DNA of 6,149 nt, from NCBI GenBank assembly GCA_945952355.1, contig CAMFIW010000196.1, forward strand, positions 1 through 6,149, given 5' to 3'. The number at the start of each line of letters is the position of its first letter. The first letter of the stretch is position 1. The notes under the pieces were generated by a model that did not search any database, was not told the DNA's origin, and was given only the letters and a program-made list of their open reading frames with translations. Shown here piece by piece: positions 1 through 6,105 of the stretch. A program made the position numbers and the translations under genes. This stretch comes from an uncultured Phenylobacterium sp. GTDB taxonomy: Bacteria; Pseudomonadota; Alphaproteobacteria; Caulobacterales; Caulobacteraceae.

Positions 1-162
1 GTCGGCGGCCGGGACCTCAAGCATGAAGCCGGCGCGCCCGGGGGCCAGGATCAGGCCGCGCACAAGTCCCGCCGCGGCAAGGCCCTTGCCGGATTTGGGG
101 TCGGCGATCTTGTCGAGAGCGGCCAGAAGGGCGGCGCGGTCGATGGGGGCCTGAGCGGTCAT
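1..162 (-). CDS. mrp: Mrp/ApbC-family Fe-S cluster carrier ATPase, N-terminal fragment (cut by window edge)
   Basis: The minus-strand frame starts at the ATG read from 162 down and is open to the window edge, giving 54 residues. The visible protein begins MTAQAPIDRAALLAALDKI and continues with a 'DPKSGKGLAAAGLVRGL' segment. This resembles the small MIP18/DUF59-like domain that precedes the P-loop ATPase domain in Mrp/ApbC proteins (usual form: helix, 'DPxxxxxLvxLGLV'). Family members bind and transfer Fe-S clusters to apoproteins in the cytosol. The ATPase domain with its deviant Walker A motif would lie beyond base 1, so the diagnostic motif is not visible and the call rests on the N-terminal domain alone. 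The ribosome binding site is weak: only GAG sits next to the ATG. The gene is divergent from hflK. A stand-alone DUF59 protein is the main alternative. Confidence 0.7.
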   Translation of the reverse strand, partial: MTAQAPIDRAALLAALDKIADPKSGKGLAAAGLVRGLILAPGRAGFMLEVPAAD

Positions 163-226
163 CTCTACTGTCGGCTTGCCTTGGACGCGGGGTCCGTCTC
201 ATATCCGTGGGACAGCGCCGGTTTAC

Positions 227-243
227 AACCCCGCATCGGGGTT
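227..243. repeat. Perfect inverted repeat in the mrp-hflK divergent spacer
   Basis: AACCCCG at 227-233 and CGGGGTT at 237-243 are perfect 7-bp inverted arms around a 3-base spacer (CAT). The element sits between the divergent mrp start (162) and hflK start (305). Neither strand has a T-run after the stem, so it does not look like an intrinsic terminator. It could be an operator for a dimeric regulator, an RNA hairpin in the hflK 5' leader, or chance in GC-rich DNA. The rest of the 163-304 spacer shows no convincing promoter. A TTGCCT/TCATAT pair (176-181 and 199-204, 17-base spacer) is only a poor sigma-70-like match. Confidence 0.45.
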
Positions 244-304
244 TGAGCGACGCGGCCGCGGCGGACCGGACCAGGCCGAGAGAGACCAGGAACCAGCCGA
301 GCCC

Positions 305-1456
305 ATGCCCTGGAACGACAACGCCAATCAAGGTCCCTGGGGATCGCCGCCCTCGGGCGATGGCGAGGGACCGCAGCGACCGGGCCGCCCGGGCGGTGGC
401 CCGCGCGAACCTTCCGGTCCTCCGCCGATGGACGGTCTCCTGCGGCGACTGCGCGACCTGATAGGCGGTCGCGGCGACGGCCCCCGCTCCAGCGTCGCGG
501 CGGTGTTCGCGGCGAGCGCCTTCGGCCTCTGGGCCGCGTCGGGCGTCTATATCGTCCAGCCGAACGAGGAGGCGGTGGTCACCCGGTTCGGCAAGTTCGA
601 CCGGCGCGAGGCGCCCGGCCTGCGCTACCACATGCCCTTCCCGATCGAGCGCGCCGAGAAGGCGCCGGTGACCGACCTGAAGCGCATCGACGTGGGCGGC
701 TCCAATCCAGGCGACCTGCCCGAGGAGAGCCTGATGCTGACCGGCGACGAGAACATCGTCGACATCGAGTTCAGCGTGACCTGGCGGATCGCCGACGCGA
801 AGAAGTACCTGTTCAACCTGCGCGAACCGGACGAGGCGGTGAAAGCGGTGGCCGAGAGCGCGATGCGCGAGGTGGCGGGCAAGACGGCGCTACAGGCGAT
901 CCTCACCAACGGCCGCGGCAAGGCGCAGATCGACGCCGCCGAGCTGATGCAGAAGACGCTCGACCGGTGGGACACCGGCGTCACCGTGGTCGAGGTGCAG
1001 ATCCGCAGCGCCAACCCACCGGCTGAGGTGGCCGACGCCTTCCGCCAGGTCGCCAGCGCCGGCCAGGACGCCGAGAGCAAGGTCAACGAGGCTAACGCCT
1101 ATCGCAACCGGGTGATCAACGAGGCCAAGGGCGACGCCGCCAAGCTGACCCAATCCGCCGAGGCCTACCGCGAGCAGGCGGTGCGCGAAGCCCTGGGCGA
1201 AACCGCGCGCTTCAATCAGATCTACGGCGAATACCGTCGCGCCCCGGCGGTGACCCGCCAGCGGCTCTATATCGAGACCATGCAGCAAGTGCTGGCCAAG
1301 TCGAACAAGGTGGTGATCGACAGCAAGGGCGCGACCGCCCCGATCATCCTGCCGCCGGACCTGTTCCGTCCAAAGGCCAGCGCTGCGCCGCCGGCCCCGG
1401 ACGATGCCTCGCCGGCCCCGGCCGCGCCCGATTCGACCGCCGGAGCTTCGCGATGA
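305..1456 (+). CDS. hflK: HflK, SPFH/band-7 subunit of the FtsH modulator complex
   Basis: The 383-residue product has the full HflK layout. Residues 1-60 are a Gly/Pro-rich cytoplasmic N-terminus (MPWNDNANQGPWG...), about 63-84 form one membrane segment, and the band-7/SPFH domain follows from 'YIVQPNEEAVVTRFGKF' (82-98) to about 250. An Ala/Glu-rich coiled-coil (about 250-335) ends in a Pro/Ala-rich tail (about 357-383). In the family, HflK and HflC form a large periplasm-facing cage around the membrane AAA protease FtsH and modulate degradation of membrane proteins. The frame is open back to a TTG at 176, but ATG 305 gives the canonical 'MPW(N/S)' start. AGGA at 288-291 is a distant, weak ribosome binding site. 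The stop overlaps the hflC start as ATGA, implying coupled, near-stoichiometric synthesis. Confidence 0.95.
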   Translation: MPWNDNANQGPWGSPPSGDGEGPQRPGRPGGGPREPSGPPPMDGLLRRLRDLIGGRGDGPRSSVAAVFAASAFGLWAASGVYIVQPNEEAVVTRFGKFDRREAPGLRYHMPFPIERAEKAPVTDLKRIDVGGSNPGDLPEESLMLTGDENIVDIEFSVTWRIADAKKYLFNLREPDEAVKAVAESAMREVAGKTALQAILTNGRGKAQIDAAELMQKTLDRWDTGVTVVEVQIRSANPPAEVADAFRQVASAGQDAESKVNEANAYRNRVINEAKGDAAKLTQSAEAYREQAVREALGETARFNQIYGEYRRAPAVTRQRLYIETMQQVLAKSNKVVIDSKGATAPIILPPDLFRPKASAAPPAPDDASPAPAAPDSTAGASR

Positions 1457-2343
1457 GCCGTCCAGCCCTCGCCTGGCTCGCGATCGCCGCGGGCGTCCTG
1501 GTGCTCCTGTTGAACACCTTCTACGTCGTGGACCAGCGGCGGCAAGCCATCGTGCTCAGTTTCGGCAAGCCGGTCAGAGTCGTGAACGCCGCCGGCCAGG
1601 ACGACGCTGGCCTGAAGATGAAGGTCCCCTTCGTCGAGAACGTGGTCCAGTTCGACAAGCGCAACCTCGAGATGGAGGCCGAGAAGGAGGAGATCATCGC
1701 CGTCGACCAGGAGCGGCTGGTGGTCGACGCATTCGTCCGCTATCGCATCTCGGACCCGCTGCAGTACTACCGCACCCTGCACAATGAAAATGTGGCCCGA
1801 GACCGGATCGAGCGGCTGGTCAATTCGTCGCTGCGTCAGATCCTGGGCTCGGCCACCAACAACGACATCATCGCCGGGCGGCGGGGCGAACTGATGGCCC
1901 AGGCCCGTGCCGACGTCGCCAAGCGCGCCAAGGCCTCCGAGCTCGGCGTCGAGATCATCGACCTGCGGATCAAGCGGGCCGATCTGCCGCAGCAAAATCA
2001 GCAGGCGGTGTTCCGGCGTATGCAGACCAGCCGCCAGCAGGAGGCCGCTCGTTTGCGCGCCGTGGGCGAGCAGCAGAAGCGCGAGATCACCGCCGCCGCC
2101 GACAAGGAGGTCACGATCACCCTGGCCACCGCCACCGAGCAGGCCGAGATGACCCGCGGCCAGGGCGACGCCCAGCGCACGCGGATCTTCGCCCAGAGCT
2201 TCGGCAAGGACCCGGGCTTCGCCGCCTTCTACCGCTCCATGCAGGCCTACGAGGCCTCCCTGGCCCAGGGCGACACCACCCTGGTGCTCTCGCCCCAGAG
2301 CGAGTTCTTCAAGTACTTCGAGCGCGGACCGGGCGCGAAGTAG
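1453..2343 (+). CDS. hflC: HflC, SPFH/band-7 partner of HflK
   Basis: The 296-residue product matches the usual HflC length. An N-terminal membrane anchor spans about residues 6-22, and the SPFH domain opens with 'VVDQRRQAIVLSFGKPVRVV' (25-44). The diagnostic block 'IDLRIKRADLPQQNQQAVF' lies at 169-187, followed by a charged helix (about 190-247) and the conserved end 'DPGFAAFYRSMQAYEASL' (253-270) and 'SEFFKYF' (283-289). By family knowledge it assembles with HflK around FtsH in the inner membrane. The start overlaps the hflK stop (ATGA, 1453-1456) and has a good GGAG Shine-Dalgarno at 1442-1445 with 7-base spacing, inside the end of hflK. The stop is TAG 2341-2343, and the next gene begins 3 bases later. 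Confidence 0.96.
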   Translation: MSRPALAWLAIAAGVLVLLLNTFYVVDQRRQAIVLSFGKPVRVVNAAGQDDAGLKMKVPFVENVVQFDKRNLEMEAEKEEIIAVDQERLVVDAFVRYRISDPLQYYRTLHNENVARDRIERLVNSSLRQILGSATNNDIIAGRRGELMAQARADVAKRAKASELGVEIIDLRIKRADLPQQNQQAVFRRMQTSRQQEAARLRAVGEQQKREITAAADKEVTITLATATEQAEMTRGQGDAQRTRIFAQSFGKDPGFAAFYRSMQAYEASLAQGDTTLVLSPQSEFFKYFERGPGAK

Positions 2344-2346
2344 CCC

Positions 2347-2934
2347 ATGCCTCAGTTGATCGCGCCGGAGGCCCGGCATCTTCCGTCCTTCATCGCGGCG
2401 CTGAAGGAAGGCTATTCCCGCGATACACAGCGCCCGGAGACGCCACAGTCGATCGCCCTGGTCGAGGCGGACCCGACGGCTTTCCTGAAGAGCCAGCTCG
2501 AACCGCCGACGACGGTCGTCCTGCCCGACGGGTCGATGGGCCAGGCCGTGCCGCACACCGTCCTGTGGTGGGCCGAAGGAGACGAATTCCTCGGCTCCGT
2601 GCACGTGCGCCATGGGCTGAACGAAATCCTCGCCCAGGTGGGCGGCCATGTGGGCTACGCCATGCGCCCCTCGGTCCATGGCAGAGGGCACGCGAGCGCC
2701 GCGCTCGCGGCCGGGCTCGCCTGGACTCGGGCGAACCTGTCGCTCCAACGGGTGCTGCTCACGGTCAATTCTGAGAACCTCGCATCGATCCGTGTGATCG
2801 AGAAGAACGGCGGGGTTTTCGACAAGGCGATCGAGCACATCTGGCGACCCGGGGAAACCGCCCTGCACTATTGGATCGACCTCCAGGGTCGTGGCGCACC
2901 TTCGGGCCACGGCCCCGCGGCCGGCCACCCCTAG
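2347..2934 (+). CDS. GNAT-family N-acetyltransferase (COG3981-like), substrate unknown
   Basis: The 195-residue product carries the GNAT acetyl-CoA site at about residues 102-120: beta strand 'VGYAMRPSV', then the pyrophosphate loop 'HGRGHA' (111-116), where the usual first Arg/Gln of (R/Q)xxGx(G/A) is His. A second hallmark, 'LLTVNSENLASIRVIEKNGG' (137-156), is the Asn-x-x-Ser/Ala 'VIEKNGG' signature of predicted acetyltransferases resembling COG3981. A family member would transfer an acetyl group from acetyl-CoA to an amine; the substrate cannot be read from sequence. The ATG follows the hflC stop by only 3 bases, with GAAG at 2337-2340 as a weak ribosome binding site. This suggests translational coupling to hflKC. 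The C-terminus (181-195) is Gly/Pro/His-rich and lies over a strong predicted hairpin. The TAG stop overlaps the opposing gene's stop. Confidence 0.85.
   Translation: MPQLIAPEARHLPSFIAALKEGYSRDTQRPETPQSIALVEADPTAFLKSQLEPPTTVVLPDGSMGQAVPHTVLWWAEGDEFLGSVHVRHGLNEILAQVGGHVGYAMRPSVHGRGHASAALAAGLAWTRANLSLQRVLLTVNSENLASIRVIEKNGGVFDKAIEHIWRPGETALHYWIDLQGRGAPSGHGPAAGHP
2886..2915 (+). terminator. Strong GC hairpin at the 3' end of the hflK-hflC-GNAT unit (possible T-poor terminator)
   Basis: Bases 2886-2895 (GGGTCGTGGC) can pair with 2906-2915 (GCCACGGCCC) as a 10-bp stem with one G·U pair in plus-strand RNA, closing a 10-base loop. The hairpin lies inside the last codons of the acetyltransferase gene, about 17 bases before its stop. 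No T-tract follows, so if it terminates at all it is not a canonical intrinsic terminator. It may instead stabilise the mRNA 3' end or be a by-product of GC-rich coding sequence. In minus-strand RNA the same position gives an A·C mismatch, so the stem is better on the plus strand. Confidence 0.3.
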
Positions 2935-3587
2935 CCCAGCCAGGCCCTGACTACGTGCAGGTCGGCGGCGATGCGGACGCAGAGGTCGTGCATCTCCGCC
3001 GTGGGCTCCAGCATGTCGGGGACCATGACCGTCATCATGCCGGCGGCGGCGGCGGCGCGGACGCCGTTGTGGCTGTCCTCGAGGGCCAGGCATTCGTCCG
3101 GCGCGACGCCCAGGCGCTCGGCGGCCAGCAGGTAGGGGTCGGGGTTCGGCTTCGGCCGCGCATAGTCGCCGTGGGCGAGGATGGCGTCGAAGCGGCCGAG
3201 CAGGCCGTGGTGGCCGAGATGGCGGTCGACGTCGGTGCGCCGCGAGGAGGTGGCGATCGCGCGCGGCAGGCCCAGGCCATCCAGAGCGTCGAGGATCTCC
3301 AGCACCCCCGCCTTCAGCGCCACCTCCGCCTCGGTGAGCTGGTGGAAGTGGTGACGGGTCCCTTCGAGGAAGCCGTCGCTGTCAAATCCGGCGCCGAAGT
3401 GCTCCAGCACCTGGCGCTGGTTGTCGGCCCAGGTCAGGCCGATCATGCGCAGATAGAGCTCGCGCGGCATCTCGCGGCCGAGGTCGGTCGCCGCGGCGCG
3501 CATGGCGGCGAAGTAGAGGGCTTCGCTGTCGATCAGGAGGCCGTCCATGTCGAAGACGACGGCCTTGGGCAGGCGGGGCAGGCTCAT
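2931..3587 (-). CDS. HAD-superfamily hydrolase, beta-phosphoglucomutase-like (subfamily IA)
   Basis: The 218-residue product has all four HAD motifs. Motif I is 'FDMDGLLIDSE' (12-22), with nucleophile Asp13 and acid/base Asp15. Motif II is the Thr113/Ser114 pair in 'IATSSRR', motif III Lys is Lys147 in 'RPKPNPDPYL', and motif IV is Glu170/Asp171 in 'ALEDSHNGVRAA'. The helical cap between motifs I and II (about 20-90) and the 'GLLIDSE' plus 'SHNGVRAA' signatures point to the beta-PGM/phosphatase branch of HAD-IA. These soluble enzymes dephosphorylate or isomerise small phosphosugars or similar metabolites; the substrate is not assignable here. It lies 49 bases downstream of serB on the same strand and is probably cotranscribed. 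The intervening gap shows no terminator. Its TAG stop overlaps the GNAT stop in CTAG (2931-2934). Confidence 0.9.
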   Translation of the reverse strand: MSLPRLPKAVVFDMDGLLIDSEALYFAAMRAAATDLGREMPRELYLRMIGLTWADNQRQVLEHFGAGFDSDGFLEGTRHHFHQLTEAEVALKAGVLEILDALDGLGLPRAIATSSRRTDVDRHLGHHGLLGRFDAILAHGDYARPKPNPDPYLLAAERLGVAPDECLALEDSHNGVRAAAAAGMMTVMVPDMLEPTAEMHDLCVRIAADLHVVRAWLG

Positions 3588-3636
3588 GGCCGCGACCTAG
3601 CGCGGTTCGCGCCGGAAGCGGAAATCAAGCCTGGCT

Positions 3637-4530
3637 TCAGTCCGTAACGAACTCGTCGGCGCGGTAGCCCTGGAAGTAGAGGGCGGCGGTCAGGTCGGCA
3701 TGGTCGATCTTGGCGTCGGCCTCGGCGGCGACGATCGGCGTGGCGCGGTAGGGCACGCCCAGGCCCGCGGCGCCGATCATGGCCAGGTCGTTGGCGCCGT
3801 CACCGATCGCCAGGGTCTGGGAGAGTTCGATGCCGAGCCGGCCCGCCTCGCCCTCCAGGGCGGCGAGCTTGGCTTCGCGACCGAGGATCGGATCGCCGAC
3901 CGTGCCGTCGAGGGCCCCGTCCGCCTCGCCGAGCGTATTGGCGCGGTTCTCGTGGAAGCCGGCGGCCTGGGCCACTCGCGAGGTGAAGAAGGTGAAGCCG
4001 CCGCTGACCAGCAGGCAGCGGGCGCCGTGGGCGGCCATGGTCCGCACGAAGGTCCGCGCGCCGGGATTGAGCCGGACCCGCTGATCGTAGCAGGCCTGGA
4101 GGTCTGCGGCCGGCAGGCCCTTCAGCATGGCGACGCGTTCGCGCAGCGCGCTCTCGAAGACCAGCTCGCCGCGCATGGCGCGCTCGGTGATGGCGGAGAC
4201 CTCGGCCTTCTTGCCGGCGAAGTCGGCCAGCTCGTCGAGGCACTCCACGTCGATGACGGTGGAGTCCATGTCGGCGATCAGCAGCTTCTTCCGGCGGCCA
4301 TCCCAGGACTGGACGCAGTAGTCGACCCCGGCGCCCTCCAGCGCCTCGCGAGCGGCTTGGCGGACGGAGATCAGGTCCGGCCCCTCGACCAGGAGGTCGG
4401 TGGCGGCGGGGCCCAGCGGGCGGGGCTCCTTGACGCGGGCGCGCGCGGCTGCGAGCGCTGGGACGATCCGGCCGAGGGCGGCCTGGACGAGGTCGGCGTC
4501 GGGACCGACGAGGGTGAGAGCGATCTGCAT
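3637..4530 (-). CDS. serB: Phosphoserine phosphatase SerB
   Basis: The 297-residue protein (from ATG 4530) has an N-terminal ACT-like region (about 1-75, '[19 protein letters not shown]') and a HAD catalytic domain. Motif I is '[20 protein letters not shown]' (85-104), with Asp87 as the phospho-acceptor, Asp89 as acid/base and Glu96 in the substrate-binding position. Motif II is 'VSGGFT' (175-180), Lys221 is the motif III lysine, and '[10 protein letters not shown]' (243-252) supplies the Mg-binding aspartates Asp244 and Asp248. These features specify SerB, which hydrolyses O-phosphoserine to serine and phosphate in the last step of serine synthesis. Two upstream in-frame starts (4542, 4575) would add 4 or 15 residues. 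4530 is preferred because MQIALTLV begins the domain and fits SerB starts. The chosen start overlaps the miaA start on the other strand. Confidence 0.95.
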   Translation of the reverse strand: MQIALTLVGPDADLVQAALGRIVPALAAARARVKEPRPLGPAATDLLVEGPDLISVRQAAREALEGAGVDYCVQSWDGRRKKLLIADMDSTVIDVECLDELADFAGKKAEVSAITERAMRGELVFESALRERVAMLKGLPAADLQACYDQRVRLNPGARTFVRTMAAHGARCLLVSGGFTFFTSRVAQAAGFHENRANTLGEADGALDGTVGDPILGREAKLAALEGEAGRLGIELSQTLAIGDGANDLAMIGAAGLGVPYRATPIVAAEADAKIDHADLTAALYFQGYRADEFVTD

Positions 4531-5458
4531 GGCGCCCCGCATCTGGCTGATCGCCGGACCCACGGCAAGCGGCAAGTCGGCCCTGGCCCTGCGGCTGGCC
4601 CGGGCCTTGGGCGGAGAGATCGTCGGCGCCGACGCCCTGCAGCTCTATCGCGACATTCCGATCCTCAGCGCCGCGGCGTCGGAGGAGGAGCGGGCCGAGG
4701 TTCCGCATCACCTGGTCGGCGTGGCCGATGCGGTCGAGGGCTGGTCGGTCGGGACCTGGCTCAGGGCCGCGACGCAGGTGCTGGCCGACATCGCGCAGCG
4801 GGGCAAGGACGCCGTGGTCGTCGGGGGCACCGGGCTCTATTTCCGGGCGCTGACTCAAGGCCTGGCCGACGTGCCGGAGGTGAGCGCGGCGGAGCGGGAC
4901 GAGGCGGCGAAAGAGCTCGATATTGTAGGCGATCAGGTGGGTTTGGCGCGGCTGGGGGAGGTGGATCCGGCGGCGGCGGCGCGGATCTCGCCGGGCGACC
5001 GGCAGCGGCTGGTCCGGGCCTGGGCGGTCTGGCGGACGACGGGCCGGTCACTTACCGACTGGCAGTCGGTTAGCGTCGGCGCCTTGCCGGAAAGCGCTTG
5101 GACCGCCTGCGCGCTCAACCCGCCGCGCGAGGCGCTCTACGCCCGGTGCGACGCACGGCTGGCGGCGATGGTTGAGGCCGGCGCGCTGGCCGAGGTGAAG
5201 GCCCTCGTGGACCGCGACCTCTCCCCCGCCCTGCCCGCGCTCAAGGCCGTCGGCTACCGCGAATTCGCCGCCTGCCTGCGGGGCGAACTGACCCTCGCCG
5301 AGGCCCTGGAGGCCGCGCAGCGCGAGACGCGGCGCTACGCCAAACGCCAGACCACCTGGATGCGCGGCCAGATGCGCGACTGGCCCCGCATCGACGCCCT
5401 CGCCGCGGACGACCAATGGAGGCAGTTTCTTGCGCTGAACCCCGGCTTGACGGCCTGA
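4529..5458 (+). CDS. miaA: tRNA dimethylallyltransferase MiaA
   Basis: The 309-residue product has the normal MiaA length. The P-loop is '[10 protein letters not shown]' (10-19), followed by the substrate loop '[10 protein letters not shown]' (33-42) with Asp35 and Gln38. '[16 protein letters not shown]' (97-112) includes the catalytic-position Thr101; '[20 protein letters not shown]' (145-164), 'LKAVGYREF' (238-246) and 'RQTTWMRGQ' (273-281) complete the family pattern. MiaA adds a dimethylallyl group to N6 of A37 in tRNAs reading UNN codons. The usual '(I)GTAKP' after the substrate loop is replaced by 'ILSAAAS' (45-51), and the Ser after Asp35 is Ala, probably a lineage variant. The frame is open back to 4400, but ATG 4529 places the P-loop at the usual distance. 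Upstream GTGAG (4514-4518) is a weak ribosome binding site inside serB. It is divergent from serB. Confidence 0.95.
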   Translation: MAPRIWLIAGPTASGKSALALRLARALGGEIVGADALQLYRDIPILSAAASEEERAEVPHHLVGVADAVEGWSVGTWLRAATQVLADIAQRGKDAVVVGGTGLYFRALTQGLADVPEVSAAERDEAAKELDIVGDQVGLARLGEVDPAAAARISPGDRQRLVRAWAVWRTTGRSLTDWQSVSVGALPESAWTACALNPPREALYARCDARLAAMVEAGALAEVKALVDRDLSPALPALKAVGYREFAACLRGELTLAEALEAAQRETRRYAKRQTTWMRGQMRDWPRIDALAADDQWRQFLALNPGLTA

Positions 5459-5475
5459 CGGGGGCATGGCATGAC
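5447..5475 (+). promoter_or_regulatory. Candidate promoter for the ilvB leader transcript
   Basis: TTGACGG at 5447-5453 matches the Caulobacter housekeeping -35 consensus (TTGACGS, recalled from the literature) and lies over the last codons of miaA. A -10 is much weaker: CATGAC at 5470-5475 after a 17-base spacer shares only three of six positions with TATAAT. Transcription from here would start near 5480-5485, just before the leader-peptide Shine-Dalgarno at 5492, which fits an attenuator leader. Location and -35 are the support; the -10 is the weak point. Confidence 0.4.
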
Positions 5476-5502
5476 CCCGGCCTGTTCTTTCGGAGCAAGC
5501 CA

Positions 5503-5547
5503 TTGCGCCAGATTCTTGTACTCGTAAGGCGACCCGCCGCGGACTGA
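5503..5547 (+). CDS. ilvB leader peptide (14 codons with an Ile-Leu-Val-Leu-Val run)
   Basis: A short frame starts at TTG 5503 and reads MRQILVLVRRPAAD, ending at TGA 5545-5547. Five consecutive codons (ATT CTT GTA CTC GTA, 5512-5526) specify Ile, Leu, Val, Leu and Val, the end products of the pathway begun by the ilvB product downstream. They include AT-ending codons (ATT, CTT, GTA) that look uncommon in this GC-rich window. A GGAG Shine-Dalgarno at 5492-5495 sits 7 bases before the TTG, which is ideal spacing. The stop lies inside the following hairpin, as expected for a ribosome-sensing attenuator. The peptide itself probably has no function; its translation rate would be the signal. The TTG start is the main uncertainty, since no ATG is available in this frame. 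Confidence 0.65.
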   Translation: MRQILVLVRRPAAD

Positions 5548-5579
5548 CGTAGGTCAGCCGTGAAAGGTCGCTTGCACCC

Positions 5580-5602
5580 GGGCCCCATCGCGGGCCTTTT
5601 TT
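5580..5602 (+). terminator. Intrinsic terminator arm of the ilvB leader
   Basis: GGCCC (5581-5585) and GGGCC (5592-5596) form a perfect 5-bp GC stem around the 6-base loop CATCGC, extendable by a G5580·U5597 pair. Six T residues follow directly at 5597-5602, then ATT. This is the only clear T-tract terminator in the window. It lies 24 bases before the ilvB start codon, so it would abort transcription before ilvB unless antitermination occurs. It could also stop read-through from miaA. Confidence 0.7.
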
Positions 5603-5626
5603 ATTGGCCCAACAAGGCTTGACCCC

Positions 5627-6105
5627 ATGACCGCCCACCAGACCATCGAAGCCGCCAAGGACGAGACCGGACAGGAGACCCTGACCGGCGCCGAGATCGT
5701 CGTCCGCTCGCTCATCGACCAGGGTGTCGAGGTGCTGTTCGGCTATCCGGGCGGCGCGGTCCTGCCGATCTACGACGCACTGTTCAACGAGCCGCGCCTG
5801 CGCCACATCCTGGTGCGCCACGAACAGGGCGCGACCCACGCCGCCGAGGGCTATGCGCGCTCGACCGGCAAGCCCGGCGTCGTCCTGGTCACCTCCGGCC
5901 CCGGCGCGACCAACGCCATCACCGGCATCGTCGACGCCCTGATGGATAGCATTCCGCTGGTGGTCATCACCGGCCAGGTCGCCACCCACCTGATCGGCAC
6001 CGACGCCTTCCAGGAGTGCGACACGATCGGCATCACCCGCTCGATCACCAAGCACAACTACCTGGTCAAGGACGTGGCCGACCTGCCGCGGATCATGCAC
6101 GAGGC
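5627..6105 (+). CDS. ilvB: Acetolactate synthase large subunit, N-terminal fragment (truncated by adapter)
   Basis: About 160 residues of the ThDP-binding N-terminal (Pyr) domain are present. '[20 protein letters not shown]' (19-38), '[14 protein letters not shown]' (39-52), '[14 protein letters not shown]' (65-78) with Glu67 as the cofactor-activating glutamate, '[13 protein letters not shown]' (89-101), 'PLVVITGQV' (110-118) and 'GTDAFQE' (124-130) are classic acetohydroxyacid synthase signatures. The enzyme condenses two pyruvates, or pyruvate with 2-ketobutyrate, in the first common step of Val/Leu/Ile synthesis, and works with a small regulatory subunit (IlvN). AAGG at 5614-5617, 9 bases before the ATG, is a good ribosome binding site. 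The full protein should be near 560-600 residues. Homology stops at '...PRIMHEA', where adapter sequence begins; the continuing open frame is artefactual. Confidence 0.95.

Larger units (their letters stand above)
5491..5602 (+). promoter_or_regulatory. Predicted translation-coupled attenuator of ilvB
   Basis: This region joins the leader peptide to a set of competing RNA stems. An inner hairpin pairs CTGAC (5544-5548) with GTCAG (5553-5557) around loop GTAG, extended by 5538-5542 with 5558-5562 past one bulged A. An outer stem pairs GCGACC (5529-5534), just after the Leu/Val codons, with GGTCGC (5566-5571). The terminator stem follows at 5581-5596. A ribosome stalled on the Ile/Leu/Val codons would cover 5529-5534 and release GGTCGC. 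GGTC (5566-5569) could then pair with GGCC (5593-5596), using a G·U pair, and break the terminator. The alternative pairings were drawn by eye and no energies were computed. Peptide-dependent attenuation of ilvBNC has been described in Caulobacter crescentus, as I recall the literature. Confidence 0.6.

Noticed and set aside
176..304. N-terminal extension of HflK from TTG 176
   Set aside because: The added 43 residues look non-coding, and the canonical HflK N-terminus MPWN begins at ATG 305.
1267..3093. A 608-codon minus-strand open frame opposite hflC and the acetyltransferase
   Set aside because: It runs antisense to two genes with clear family motifs and has low-complexity Gly/Arg/His/Leu composition typical of shadow frames in GC-rich DNA. 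No recognisable domain was seen.
3700..5073. A 457-codon plus-strand open frame opposite serB that runs into miaA in another frame
   Set aside because: Its product is Gly/Ala/Asp-rich with no domain, while serB on the other strand and miaA in the neighbouring frame have full catalytic motifs.
5471..5527. ATG-started 18-codon frame (MTPACSFGASHCARFLYS) as an alternative ilvB leader peptide
   Set aside because: It has few branched-chain codons, overlaps the ILVLV frame, and its start lies on the candidate -10. The TTG frame has the better Shine-Dalgarno and the regulatory codon run. It stays a possibility if transcription starts further upstream.
5048..6100. A 350-codon minus-strand open frame across miaA, the ilv leader and ilvB
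   Set aside because: It is antisense to two well-supported genes and crosses the attenuator. Its composition is repetitive and no domain is visible.
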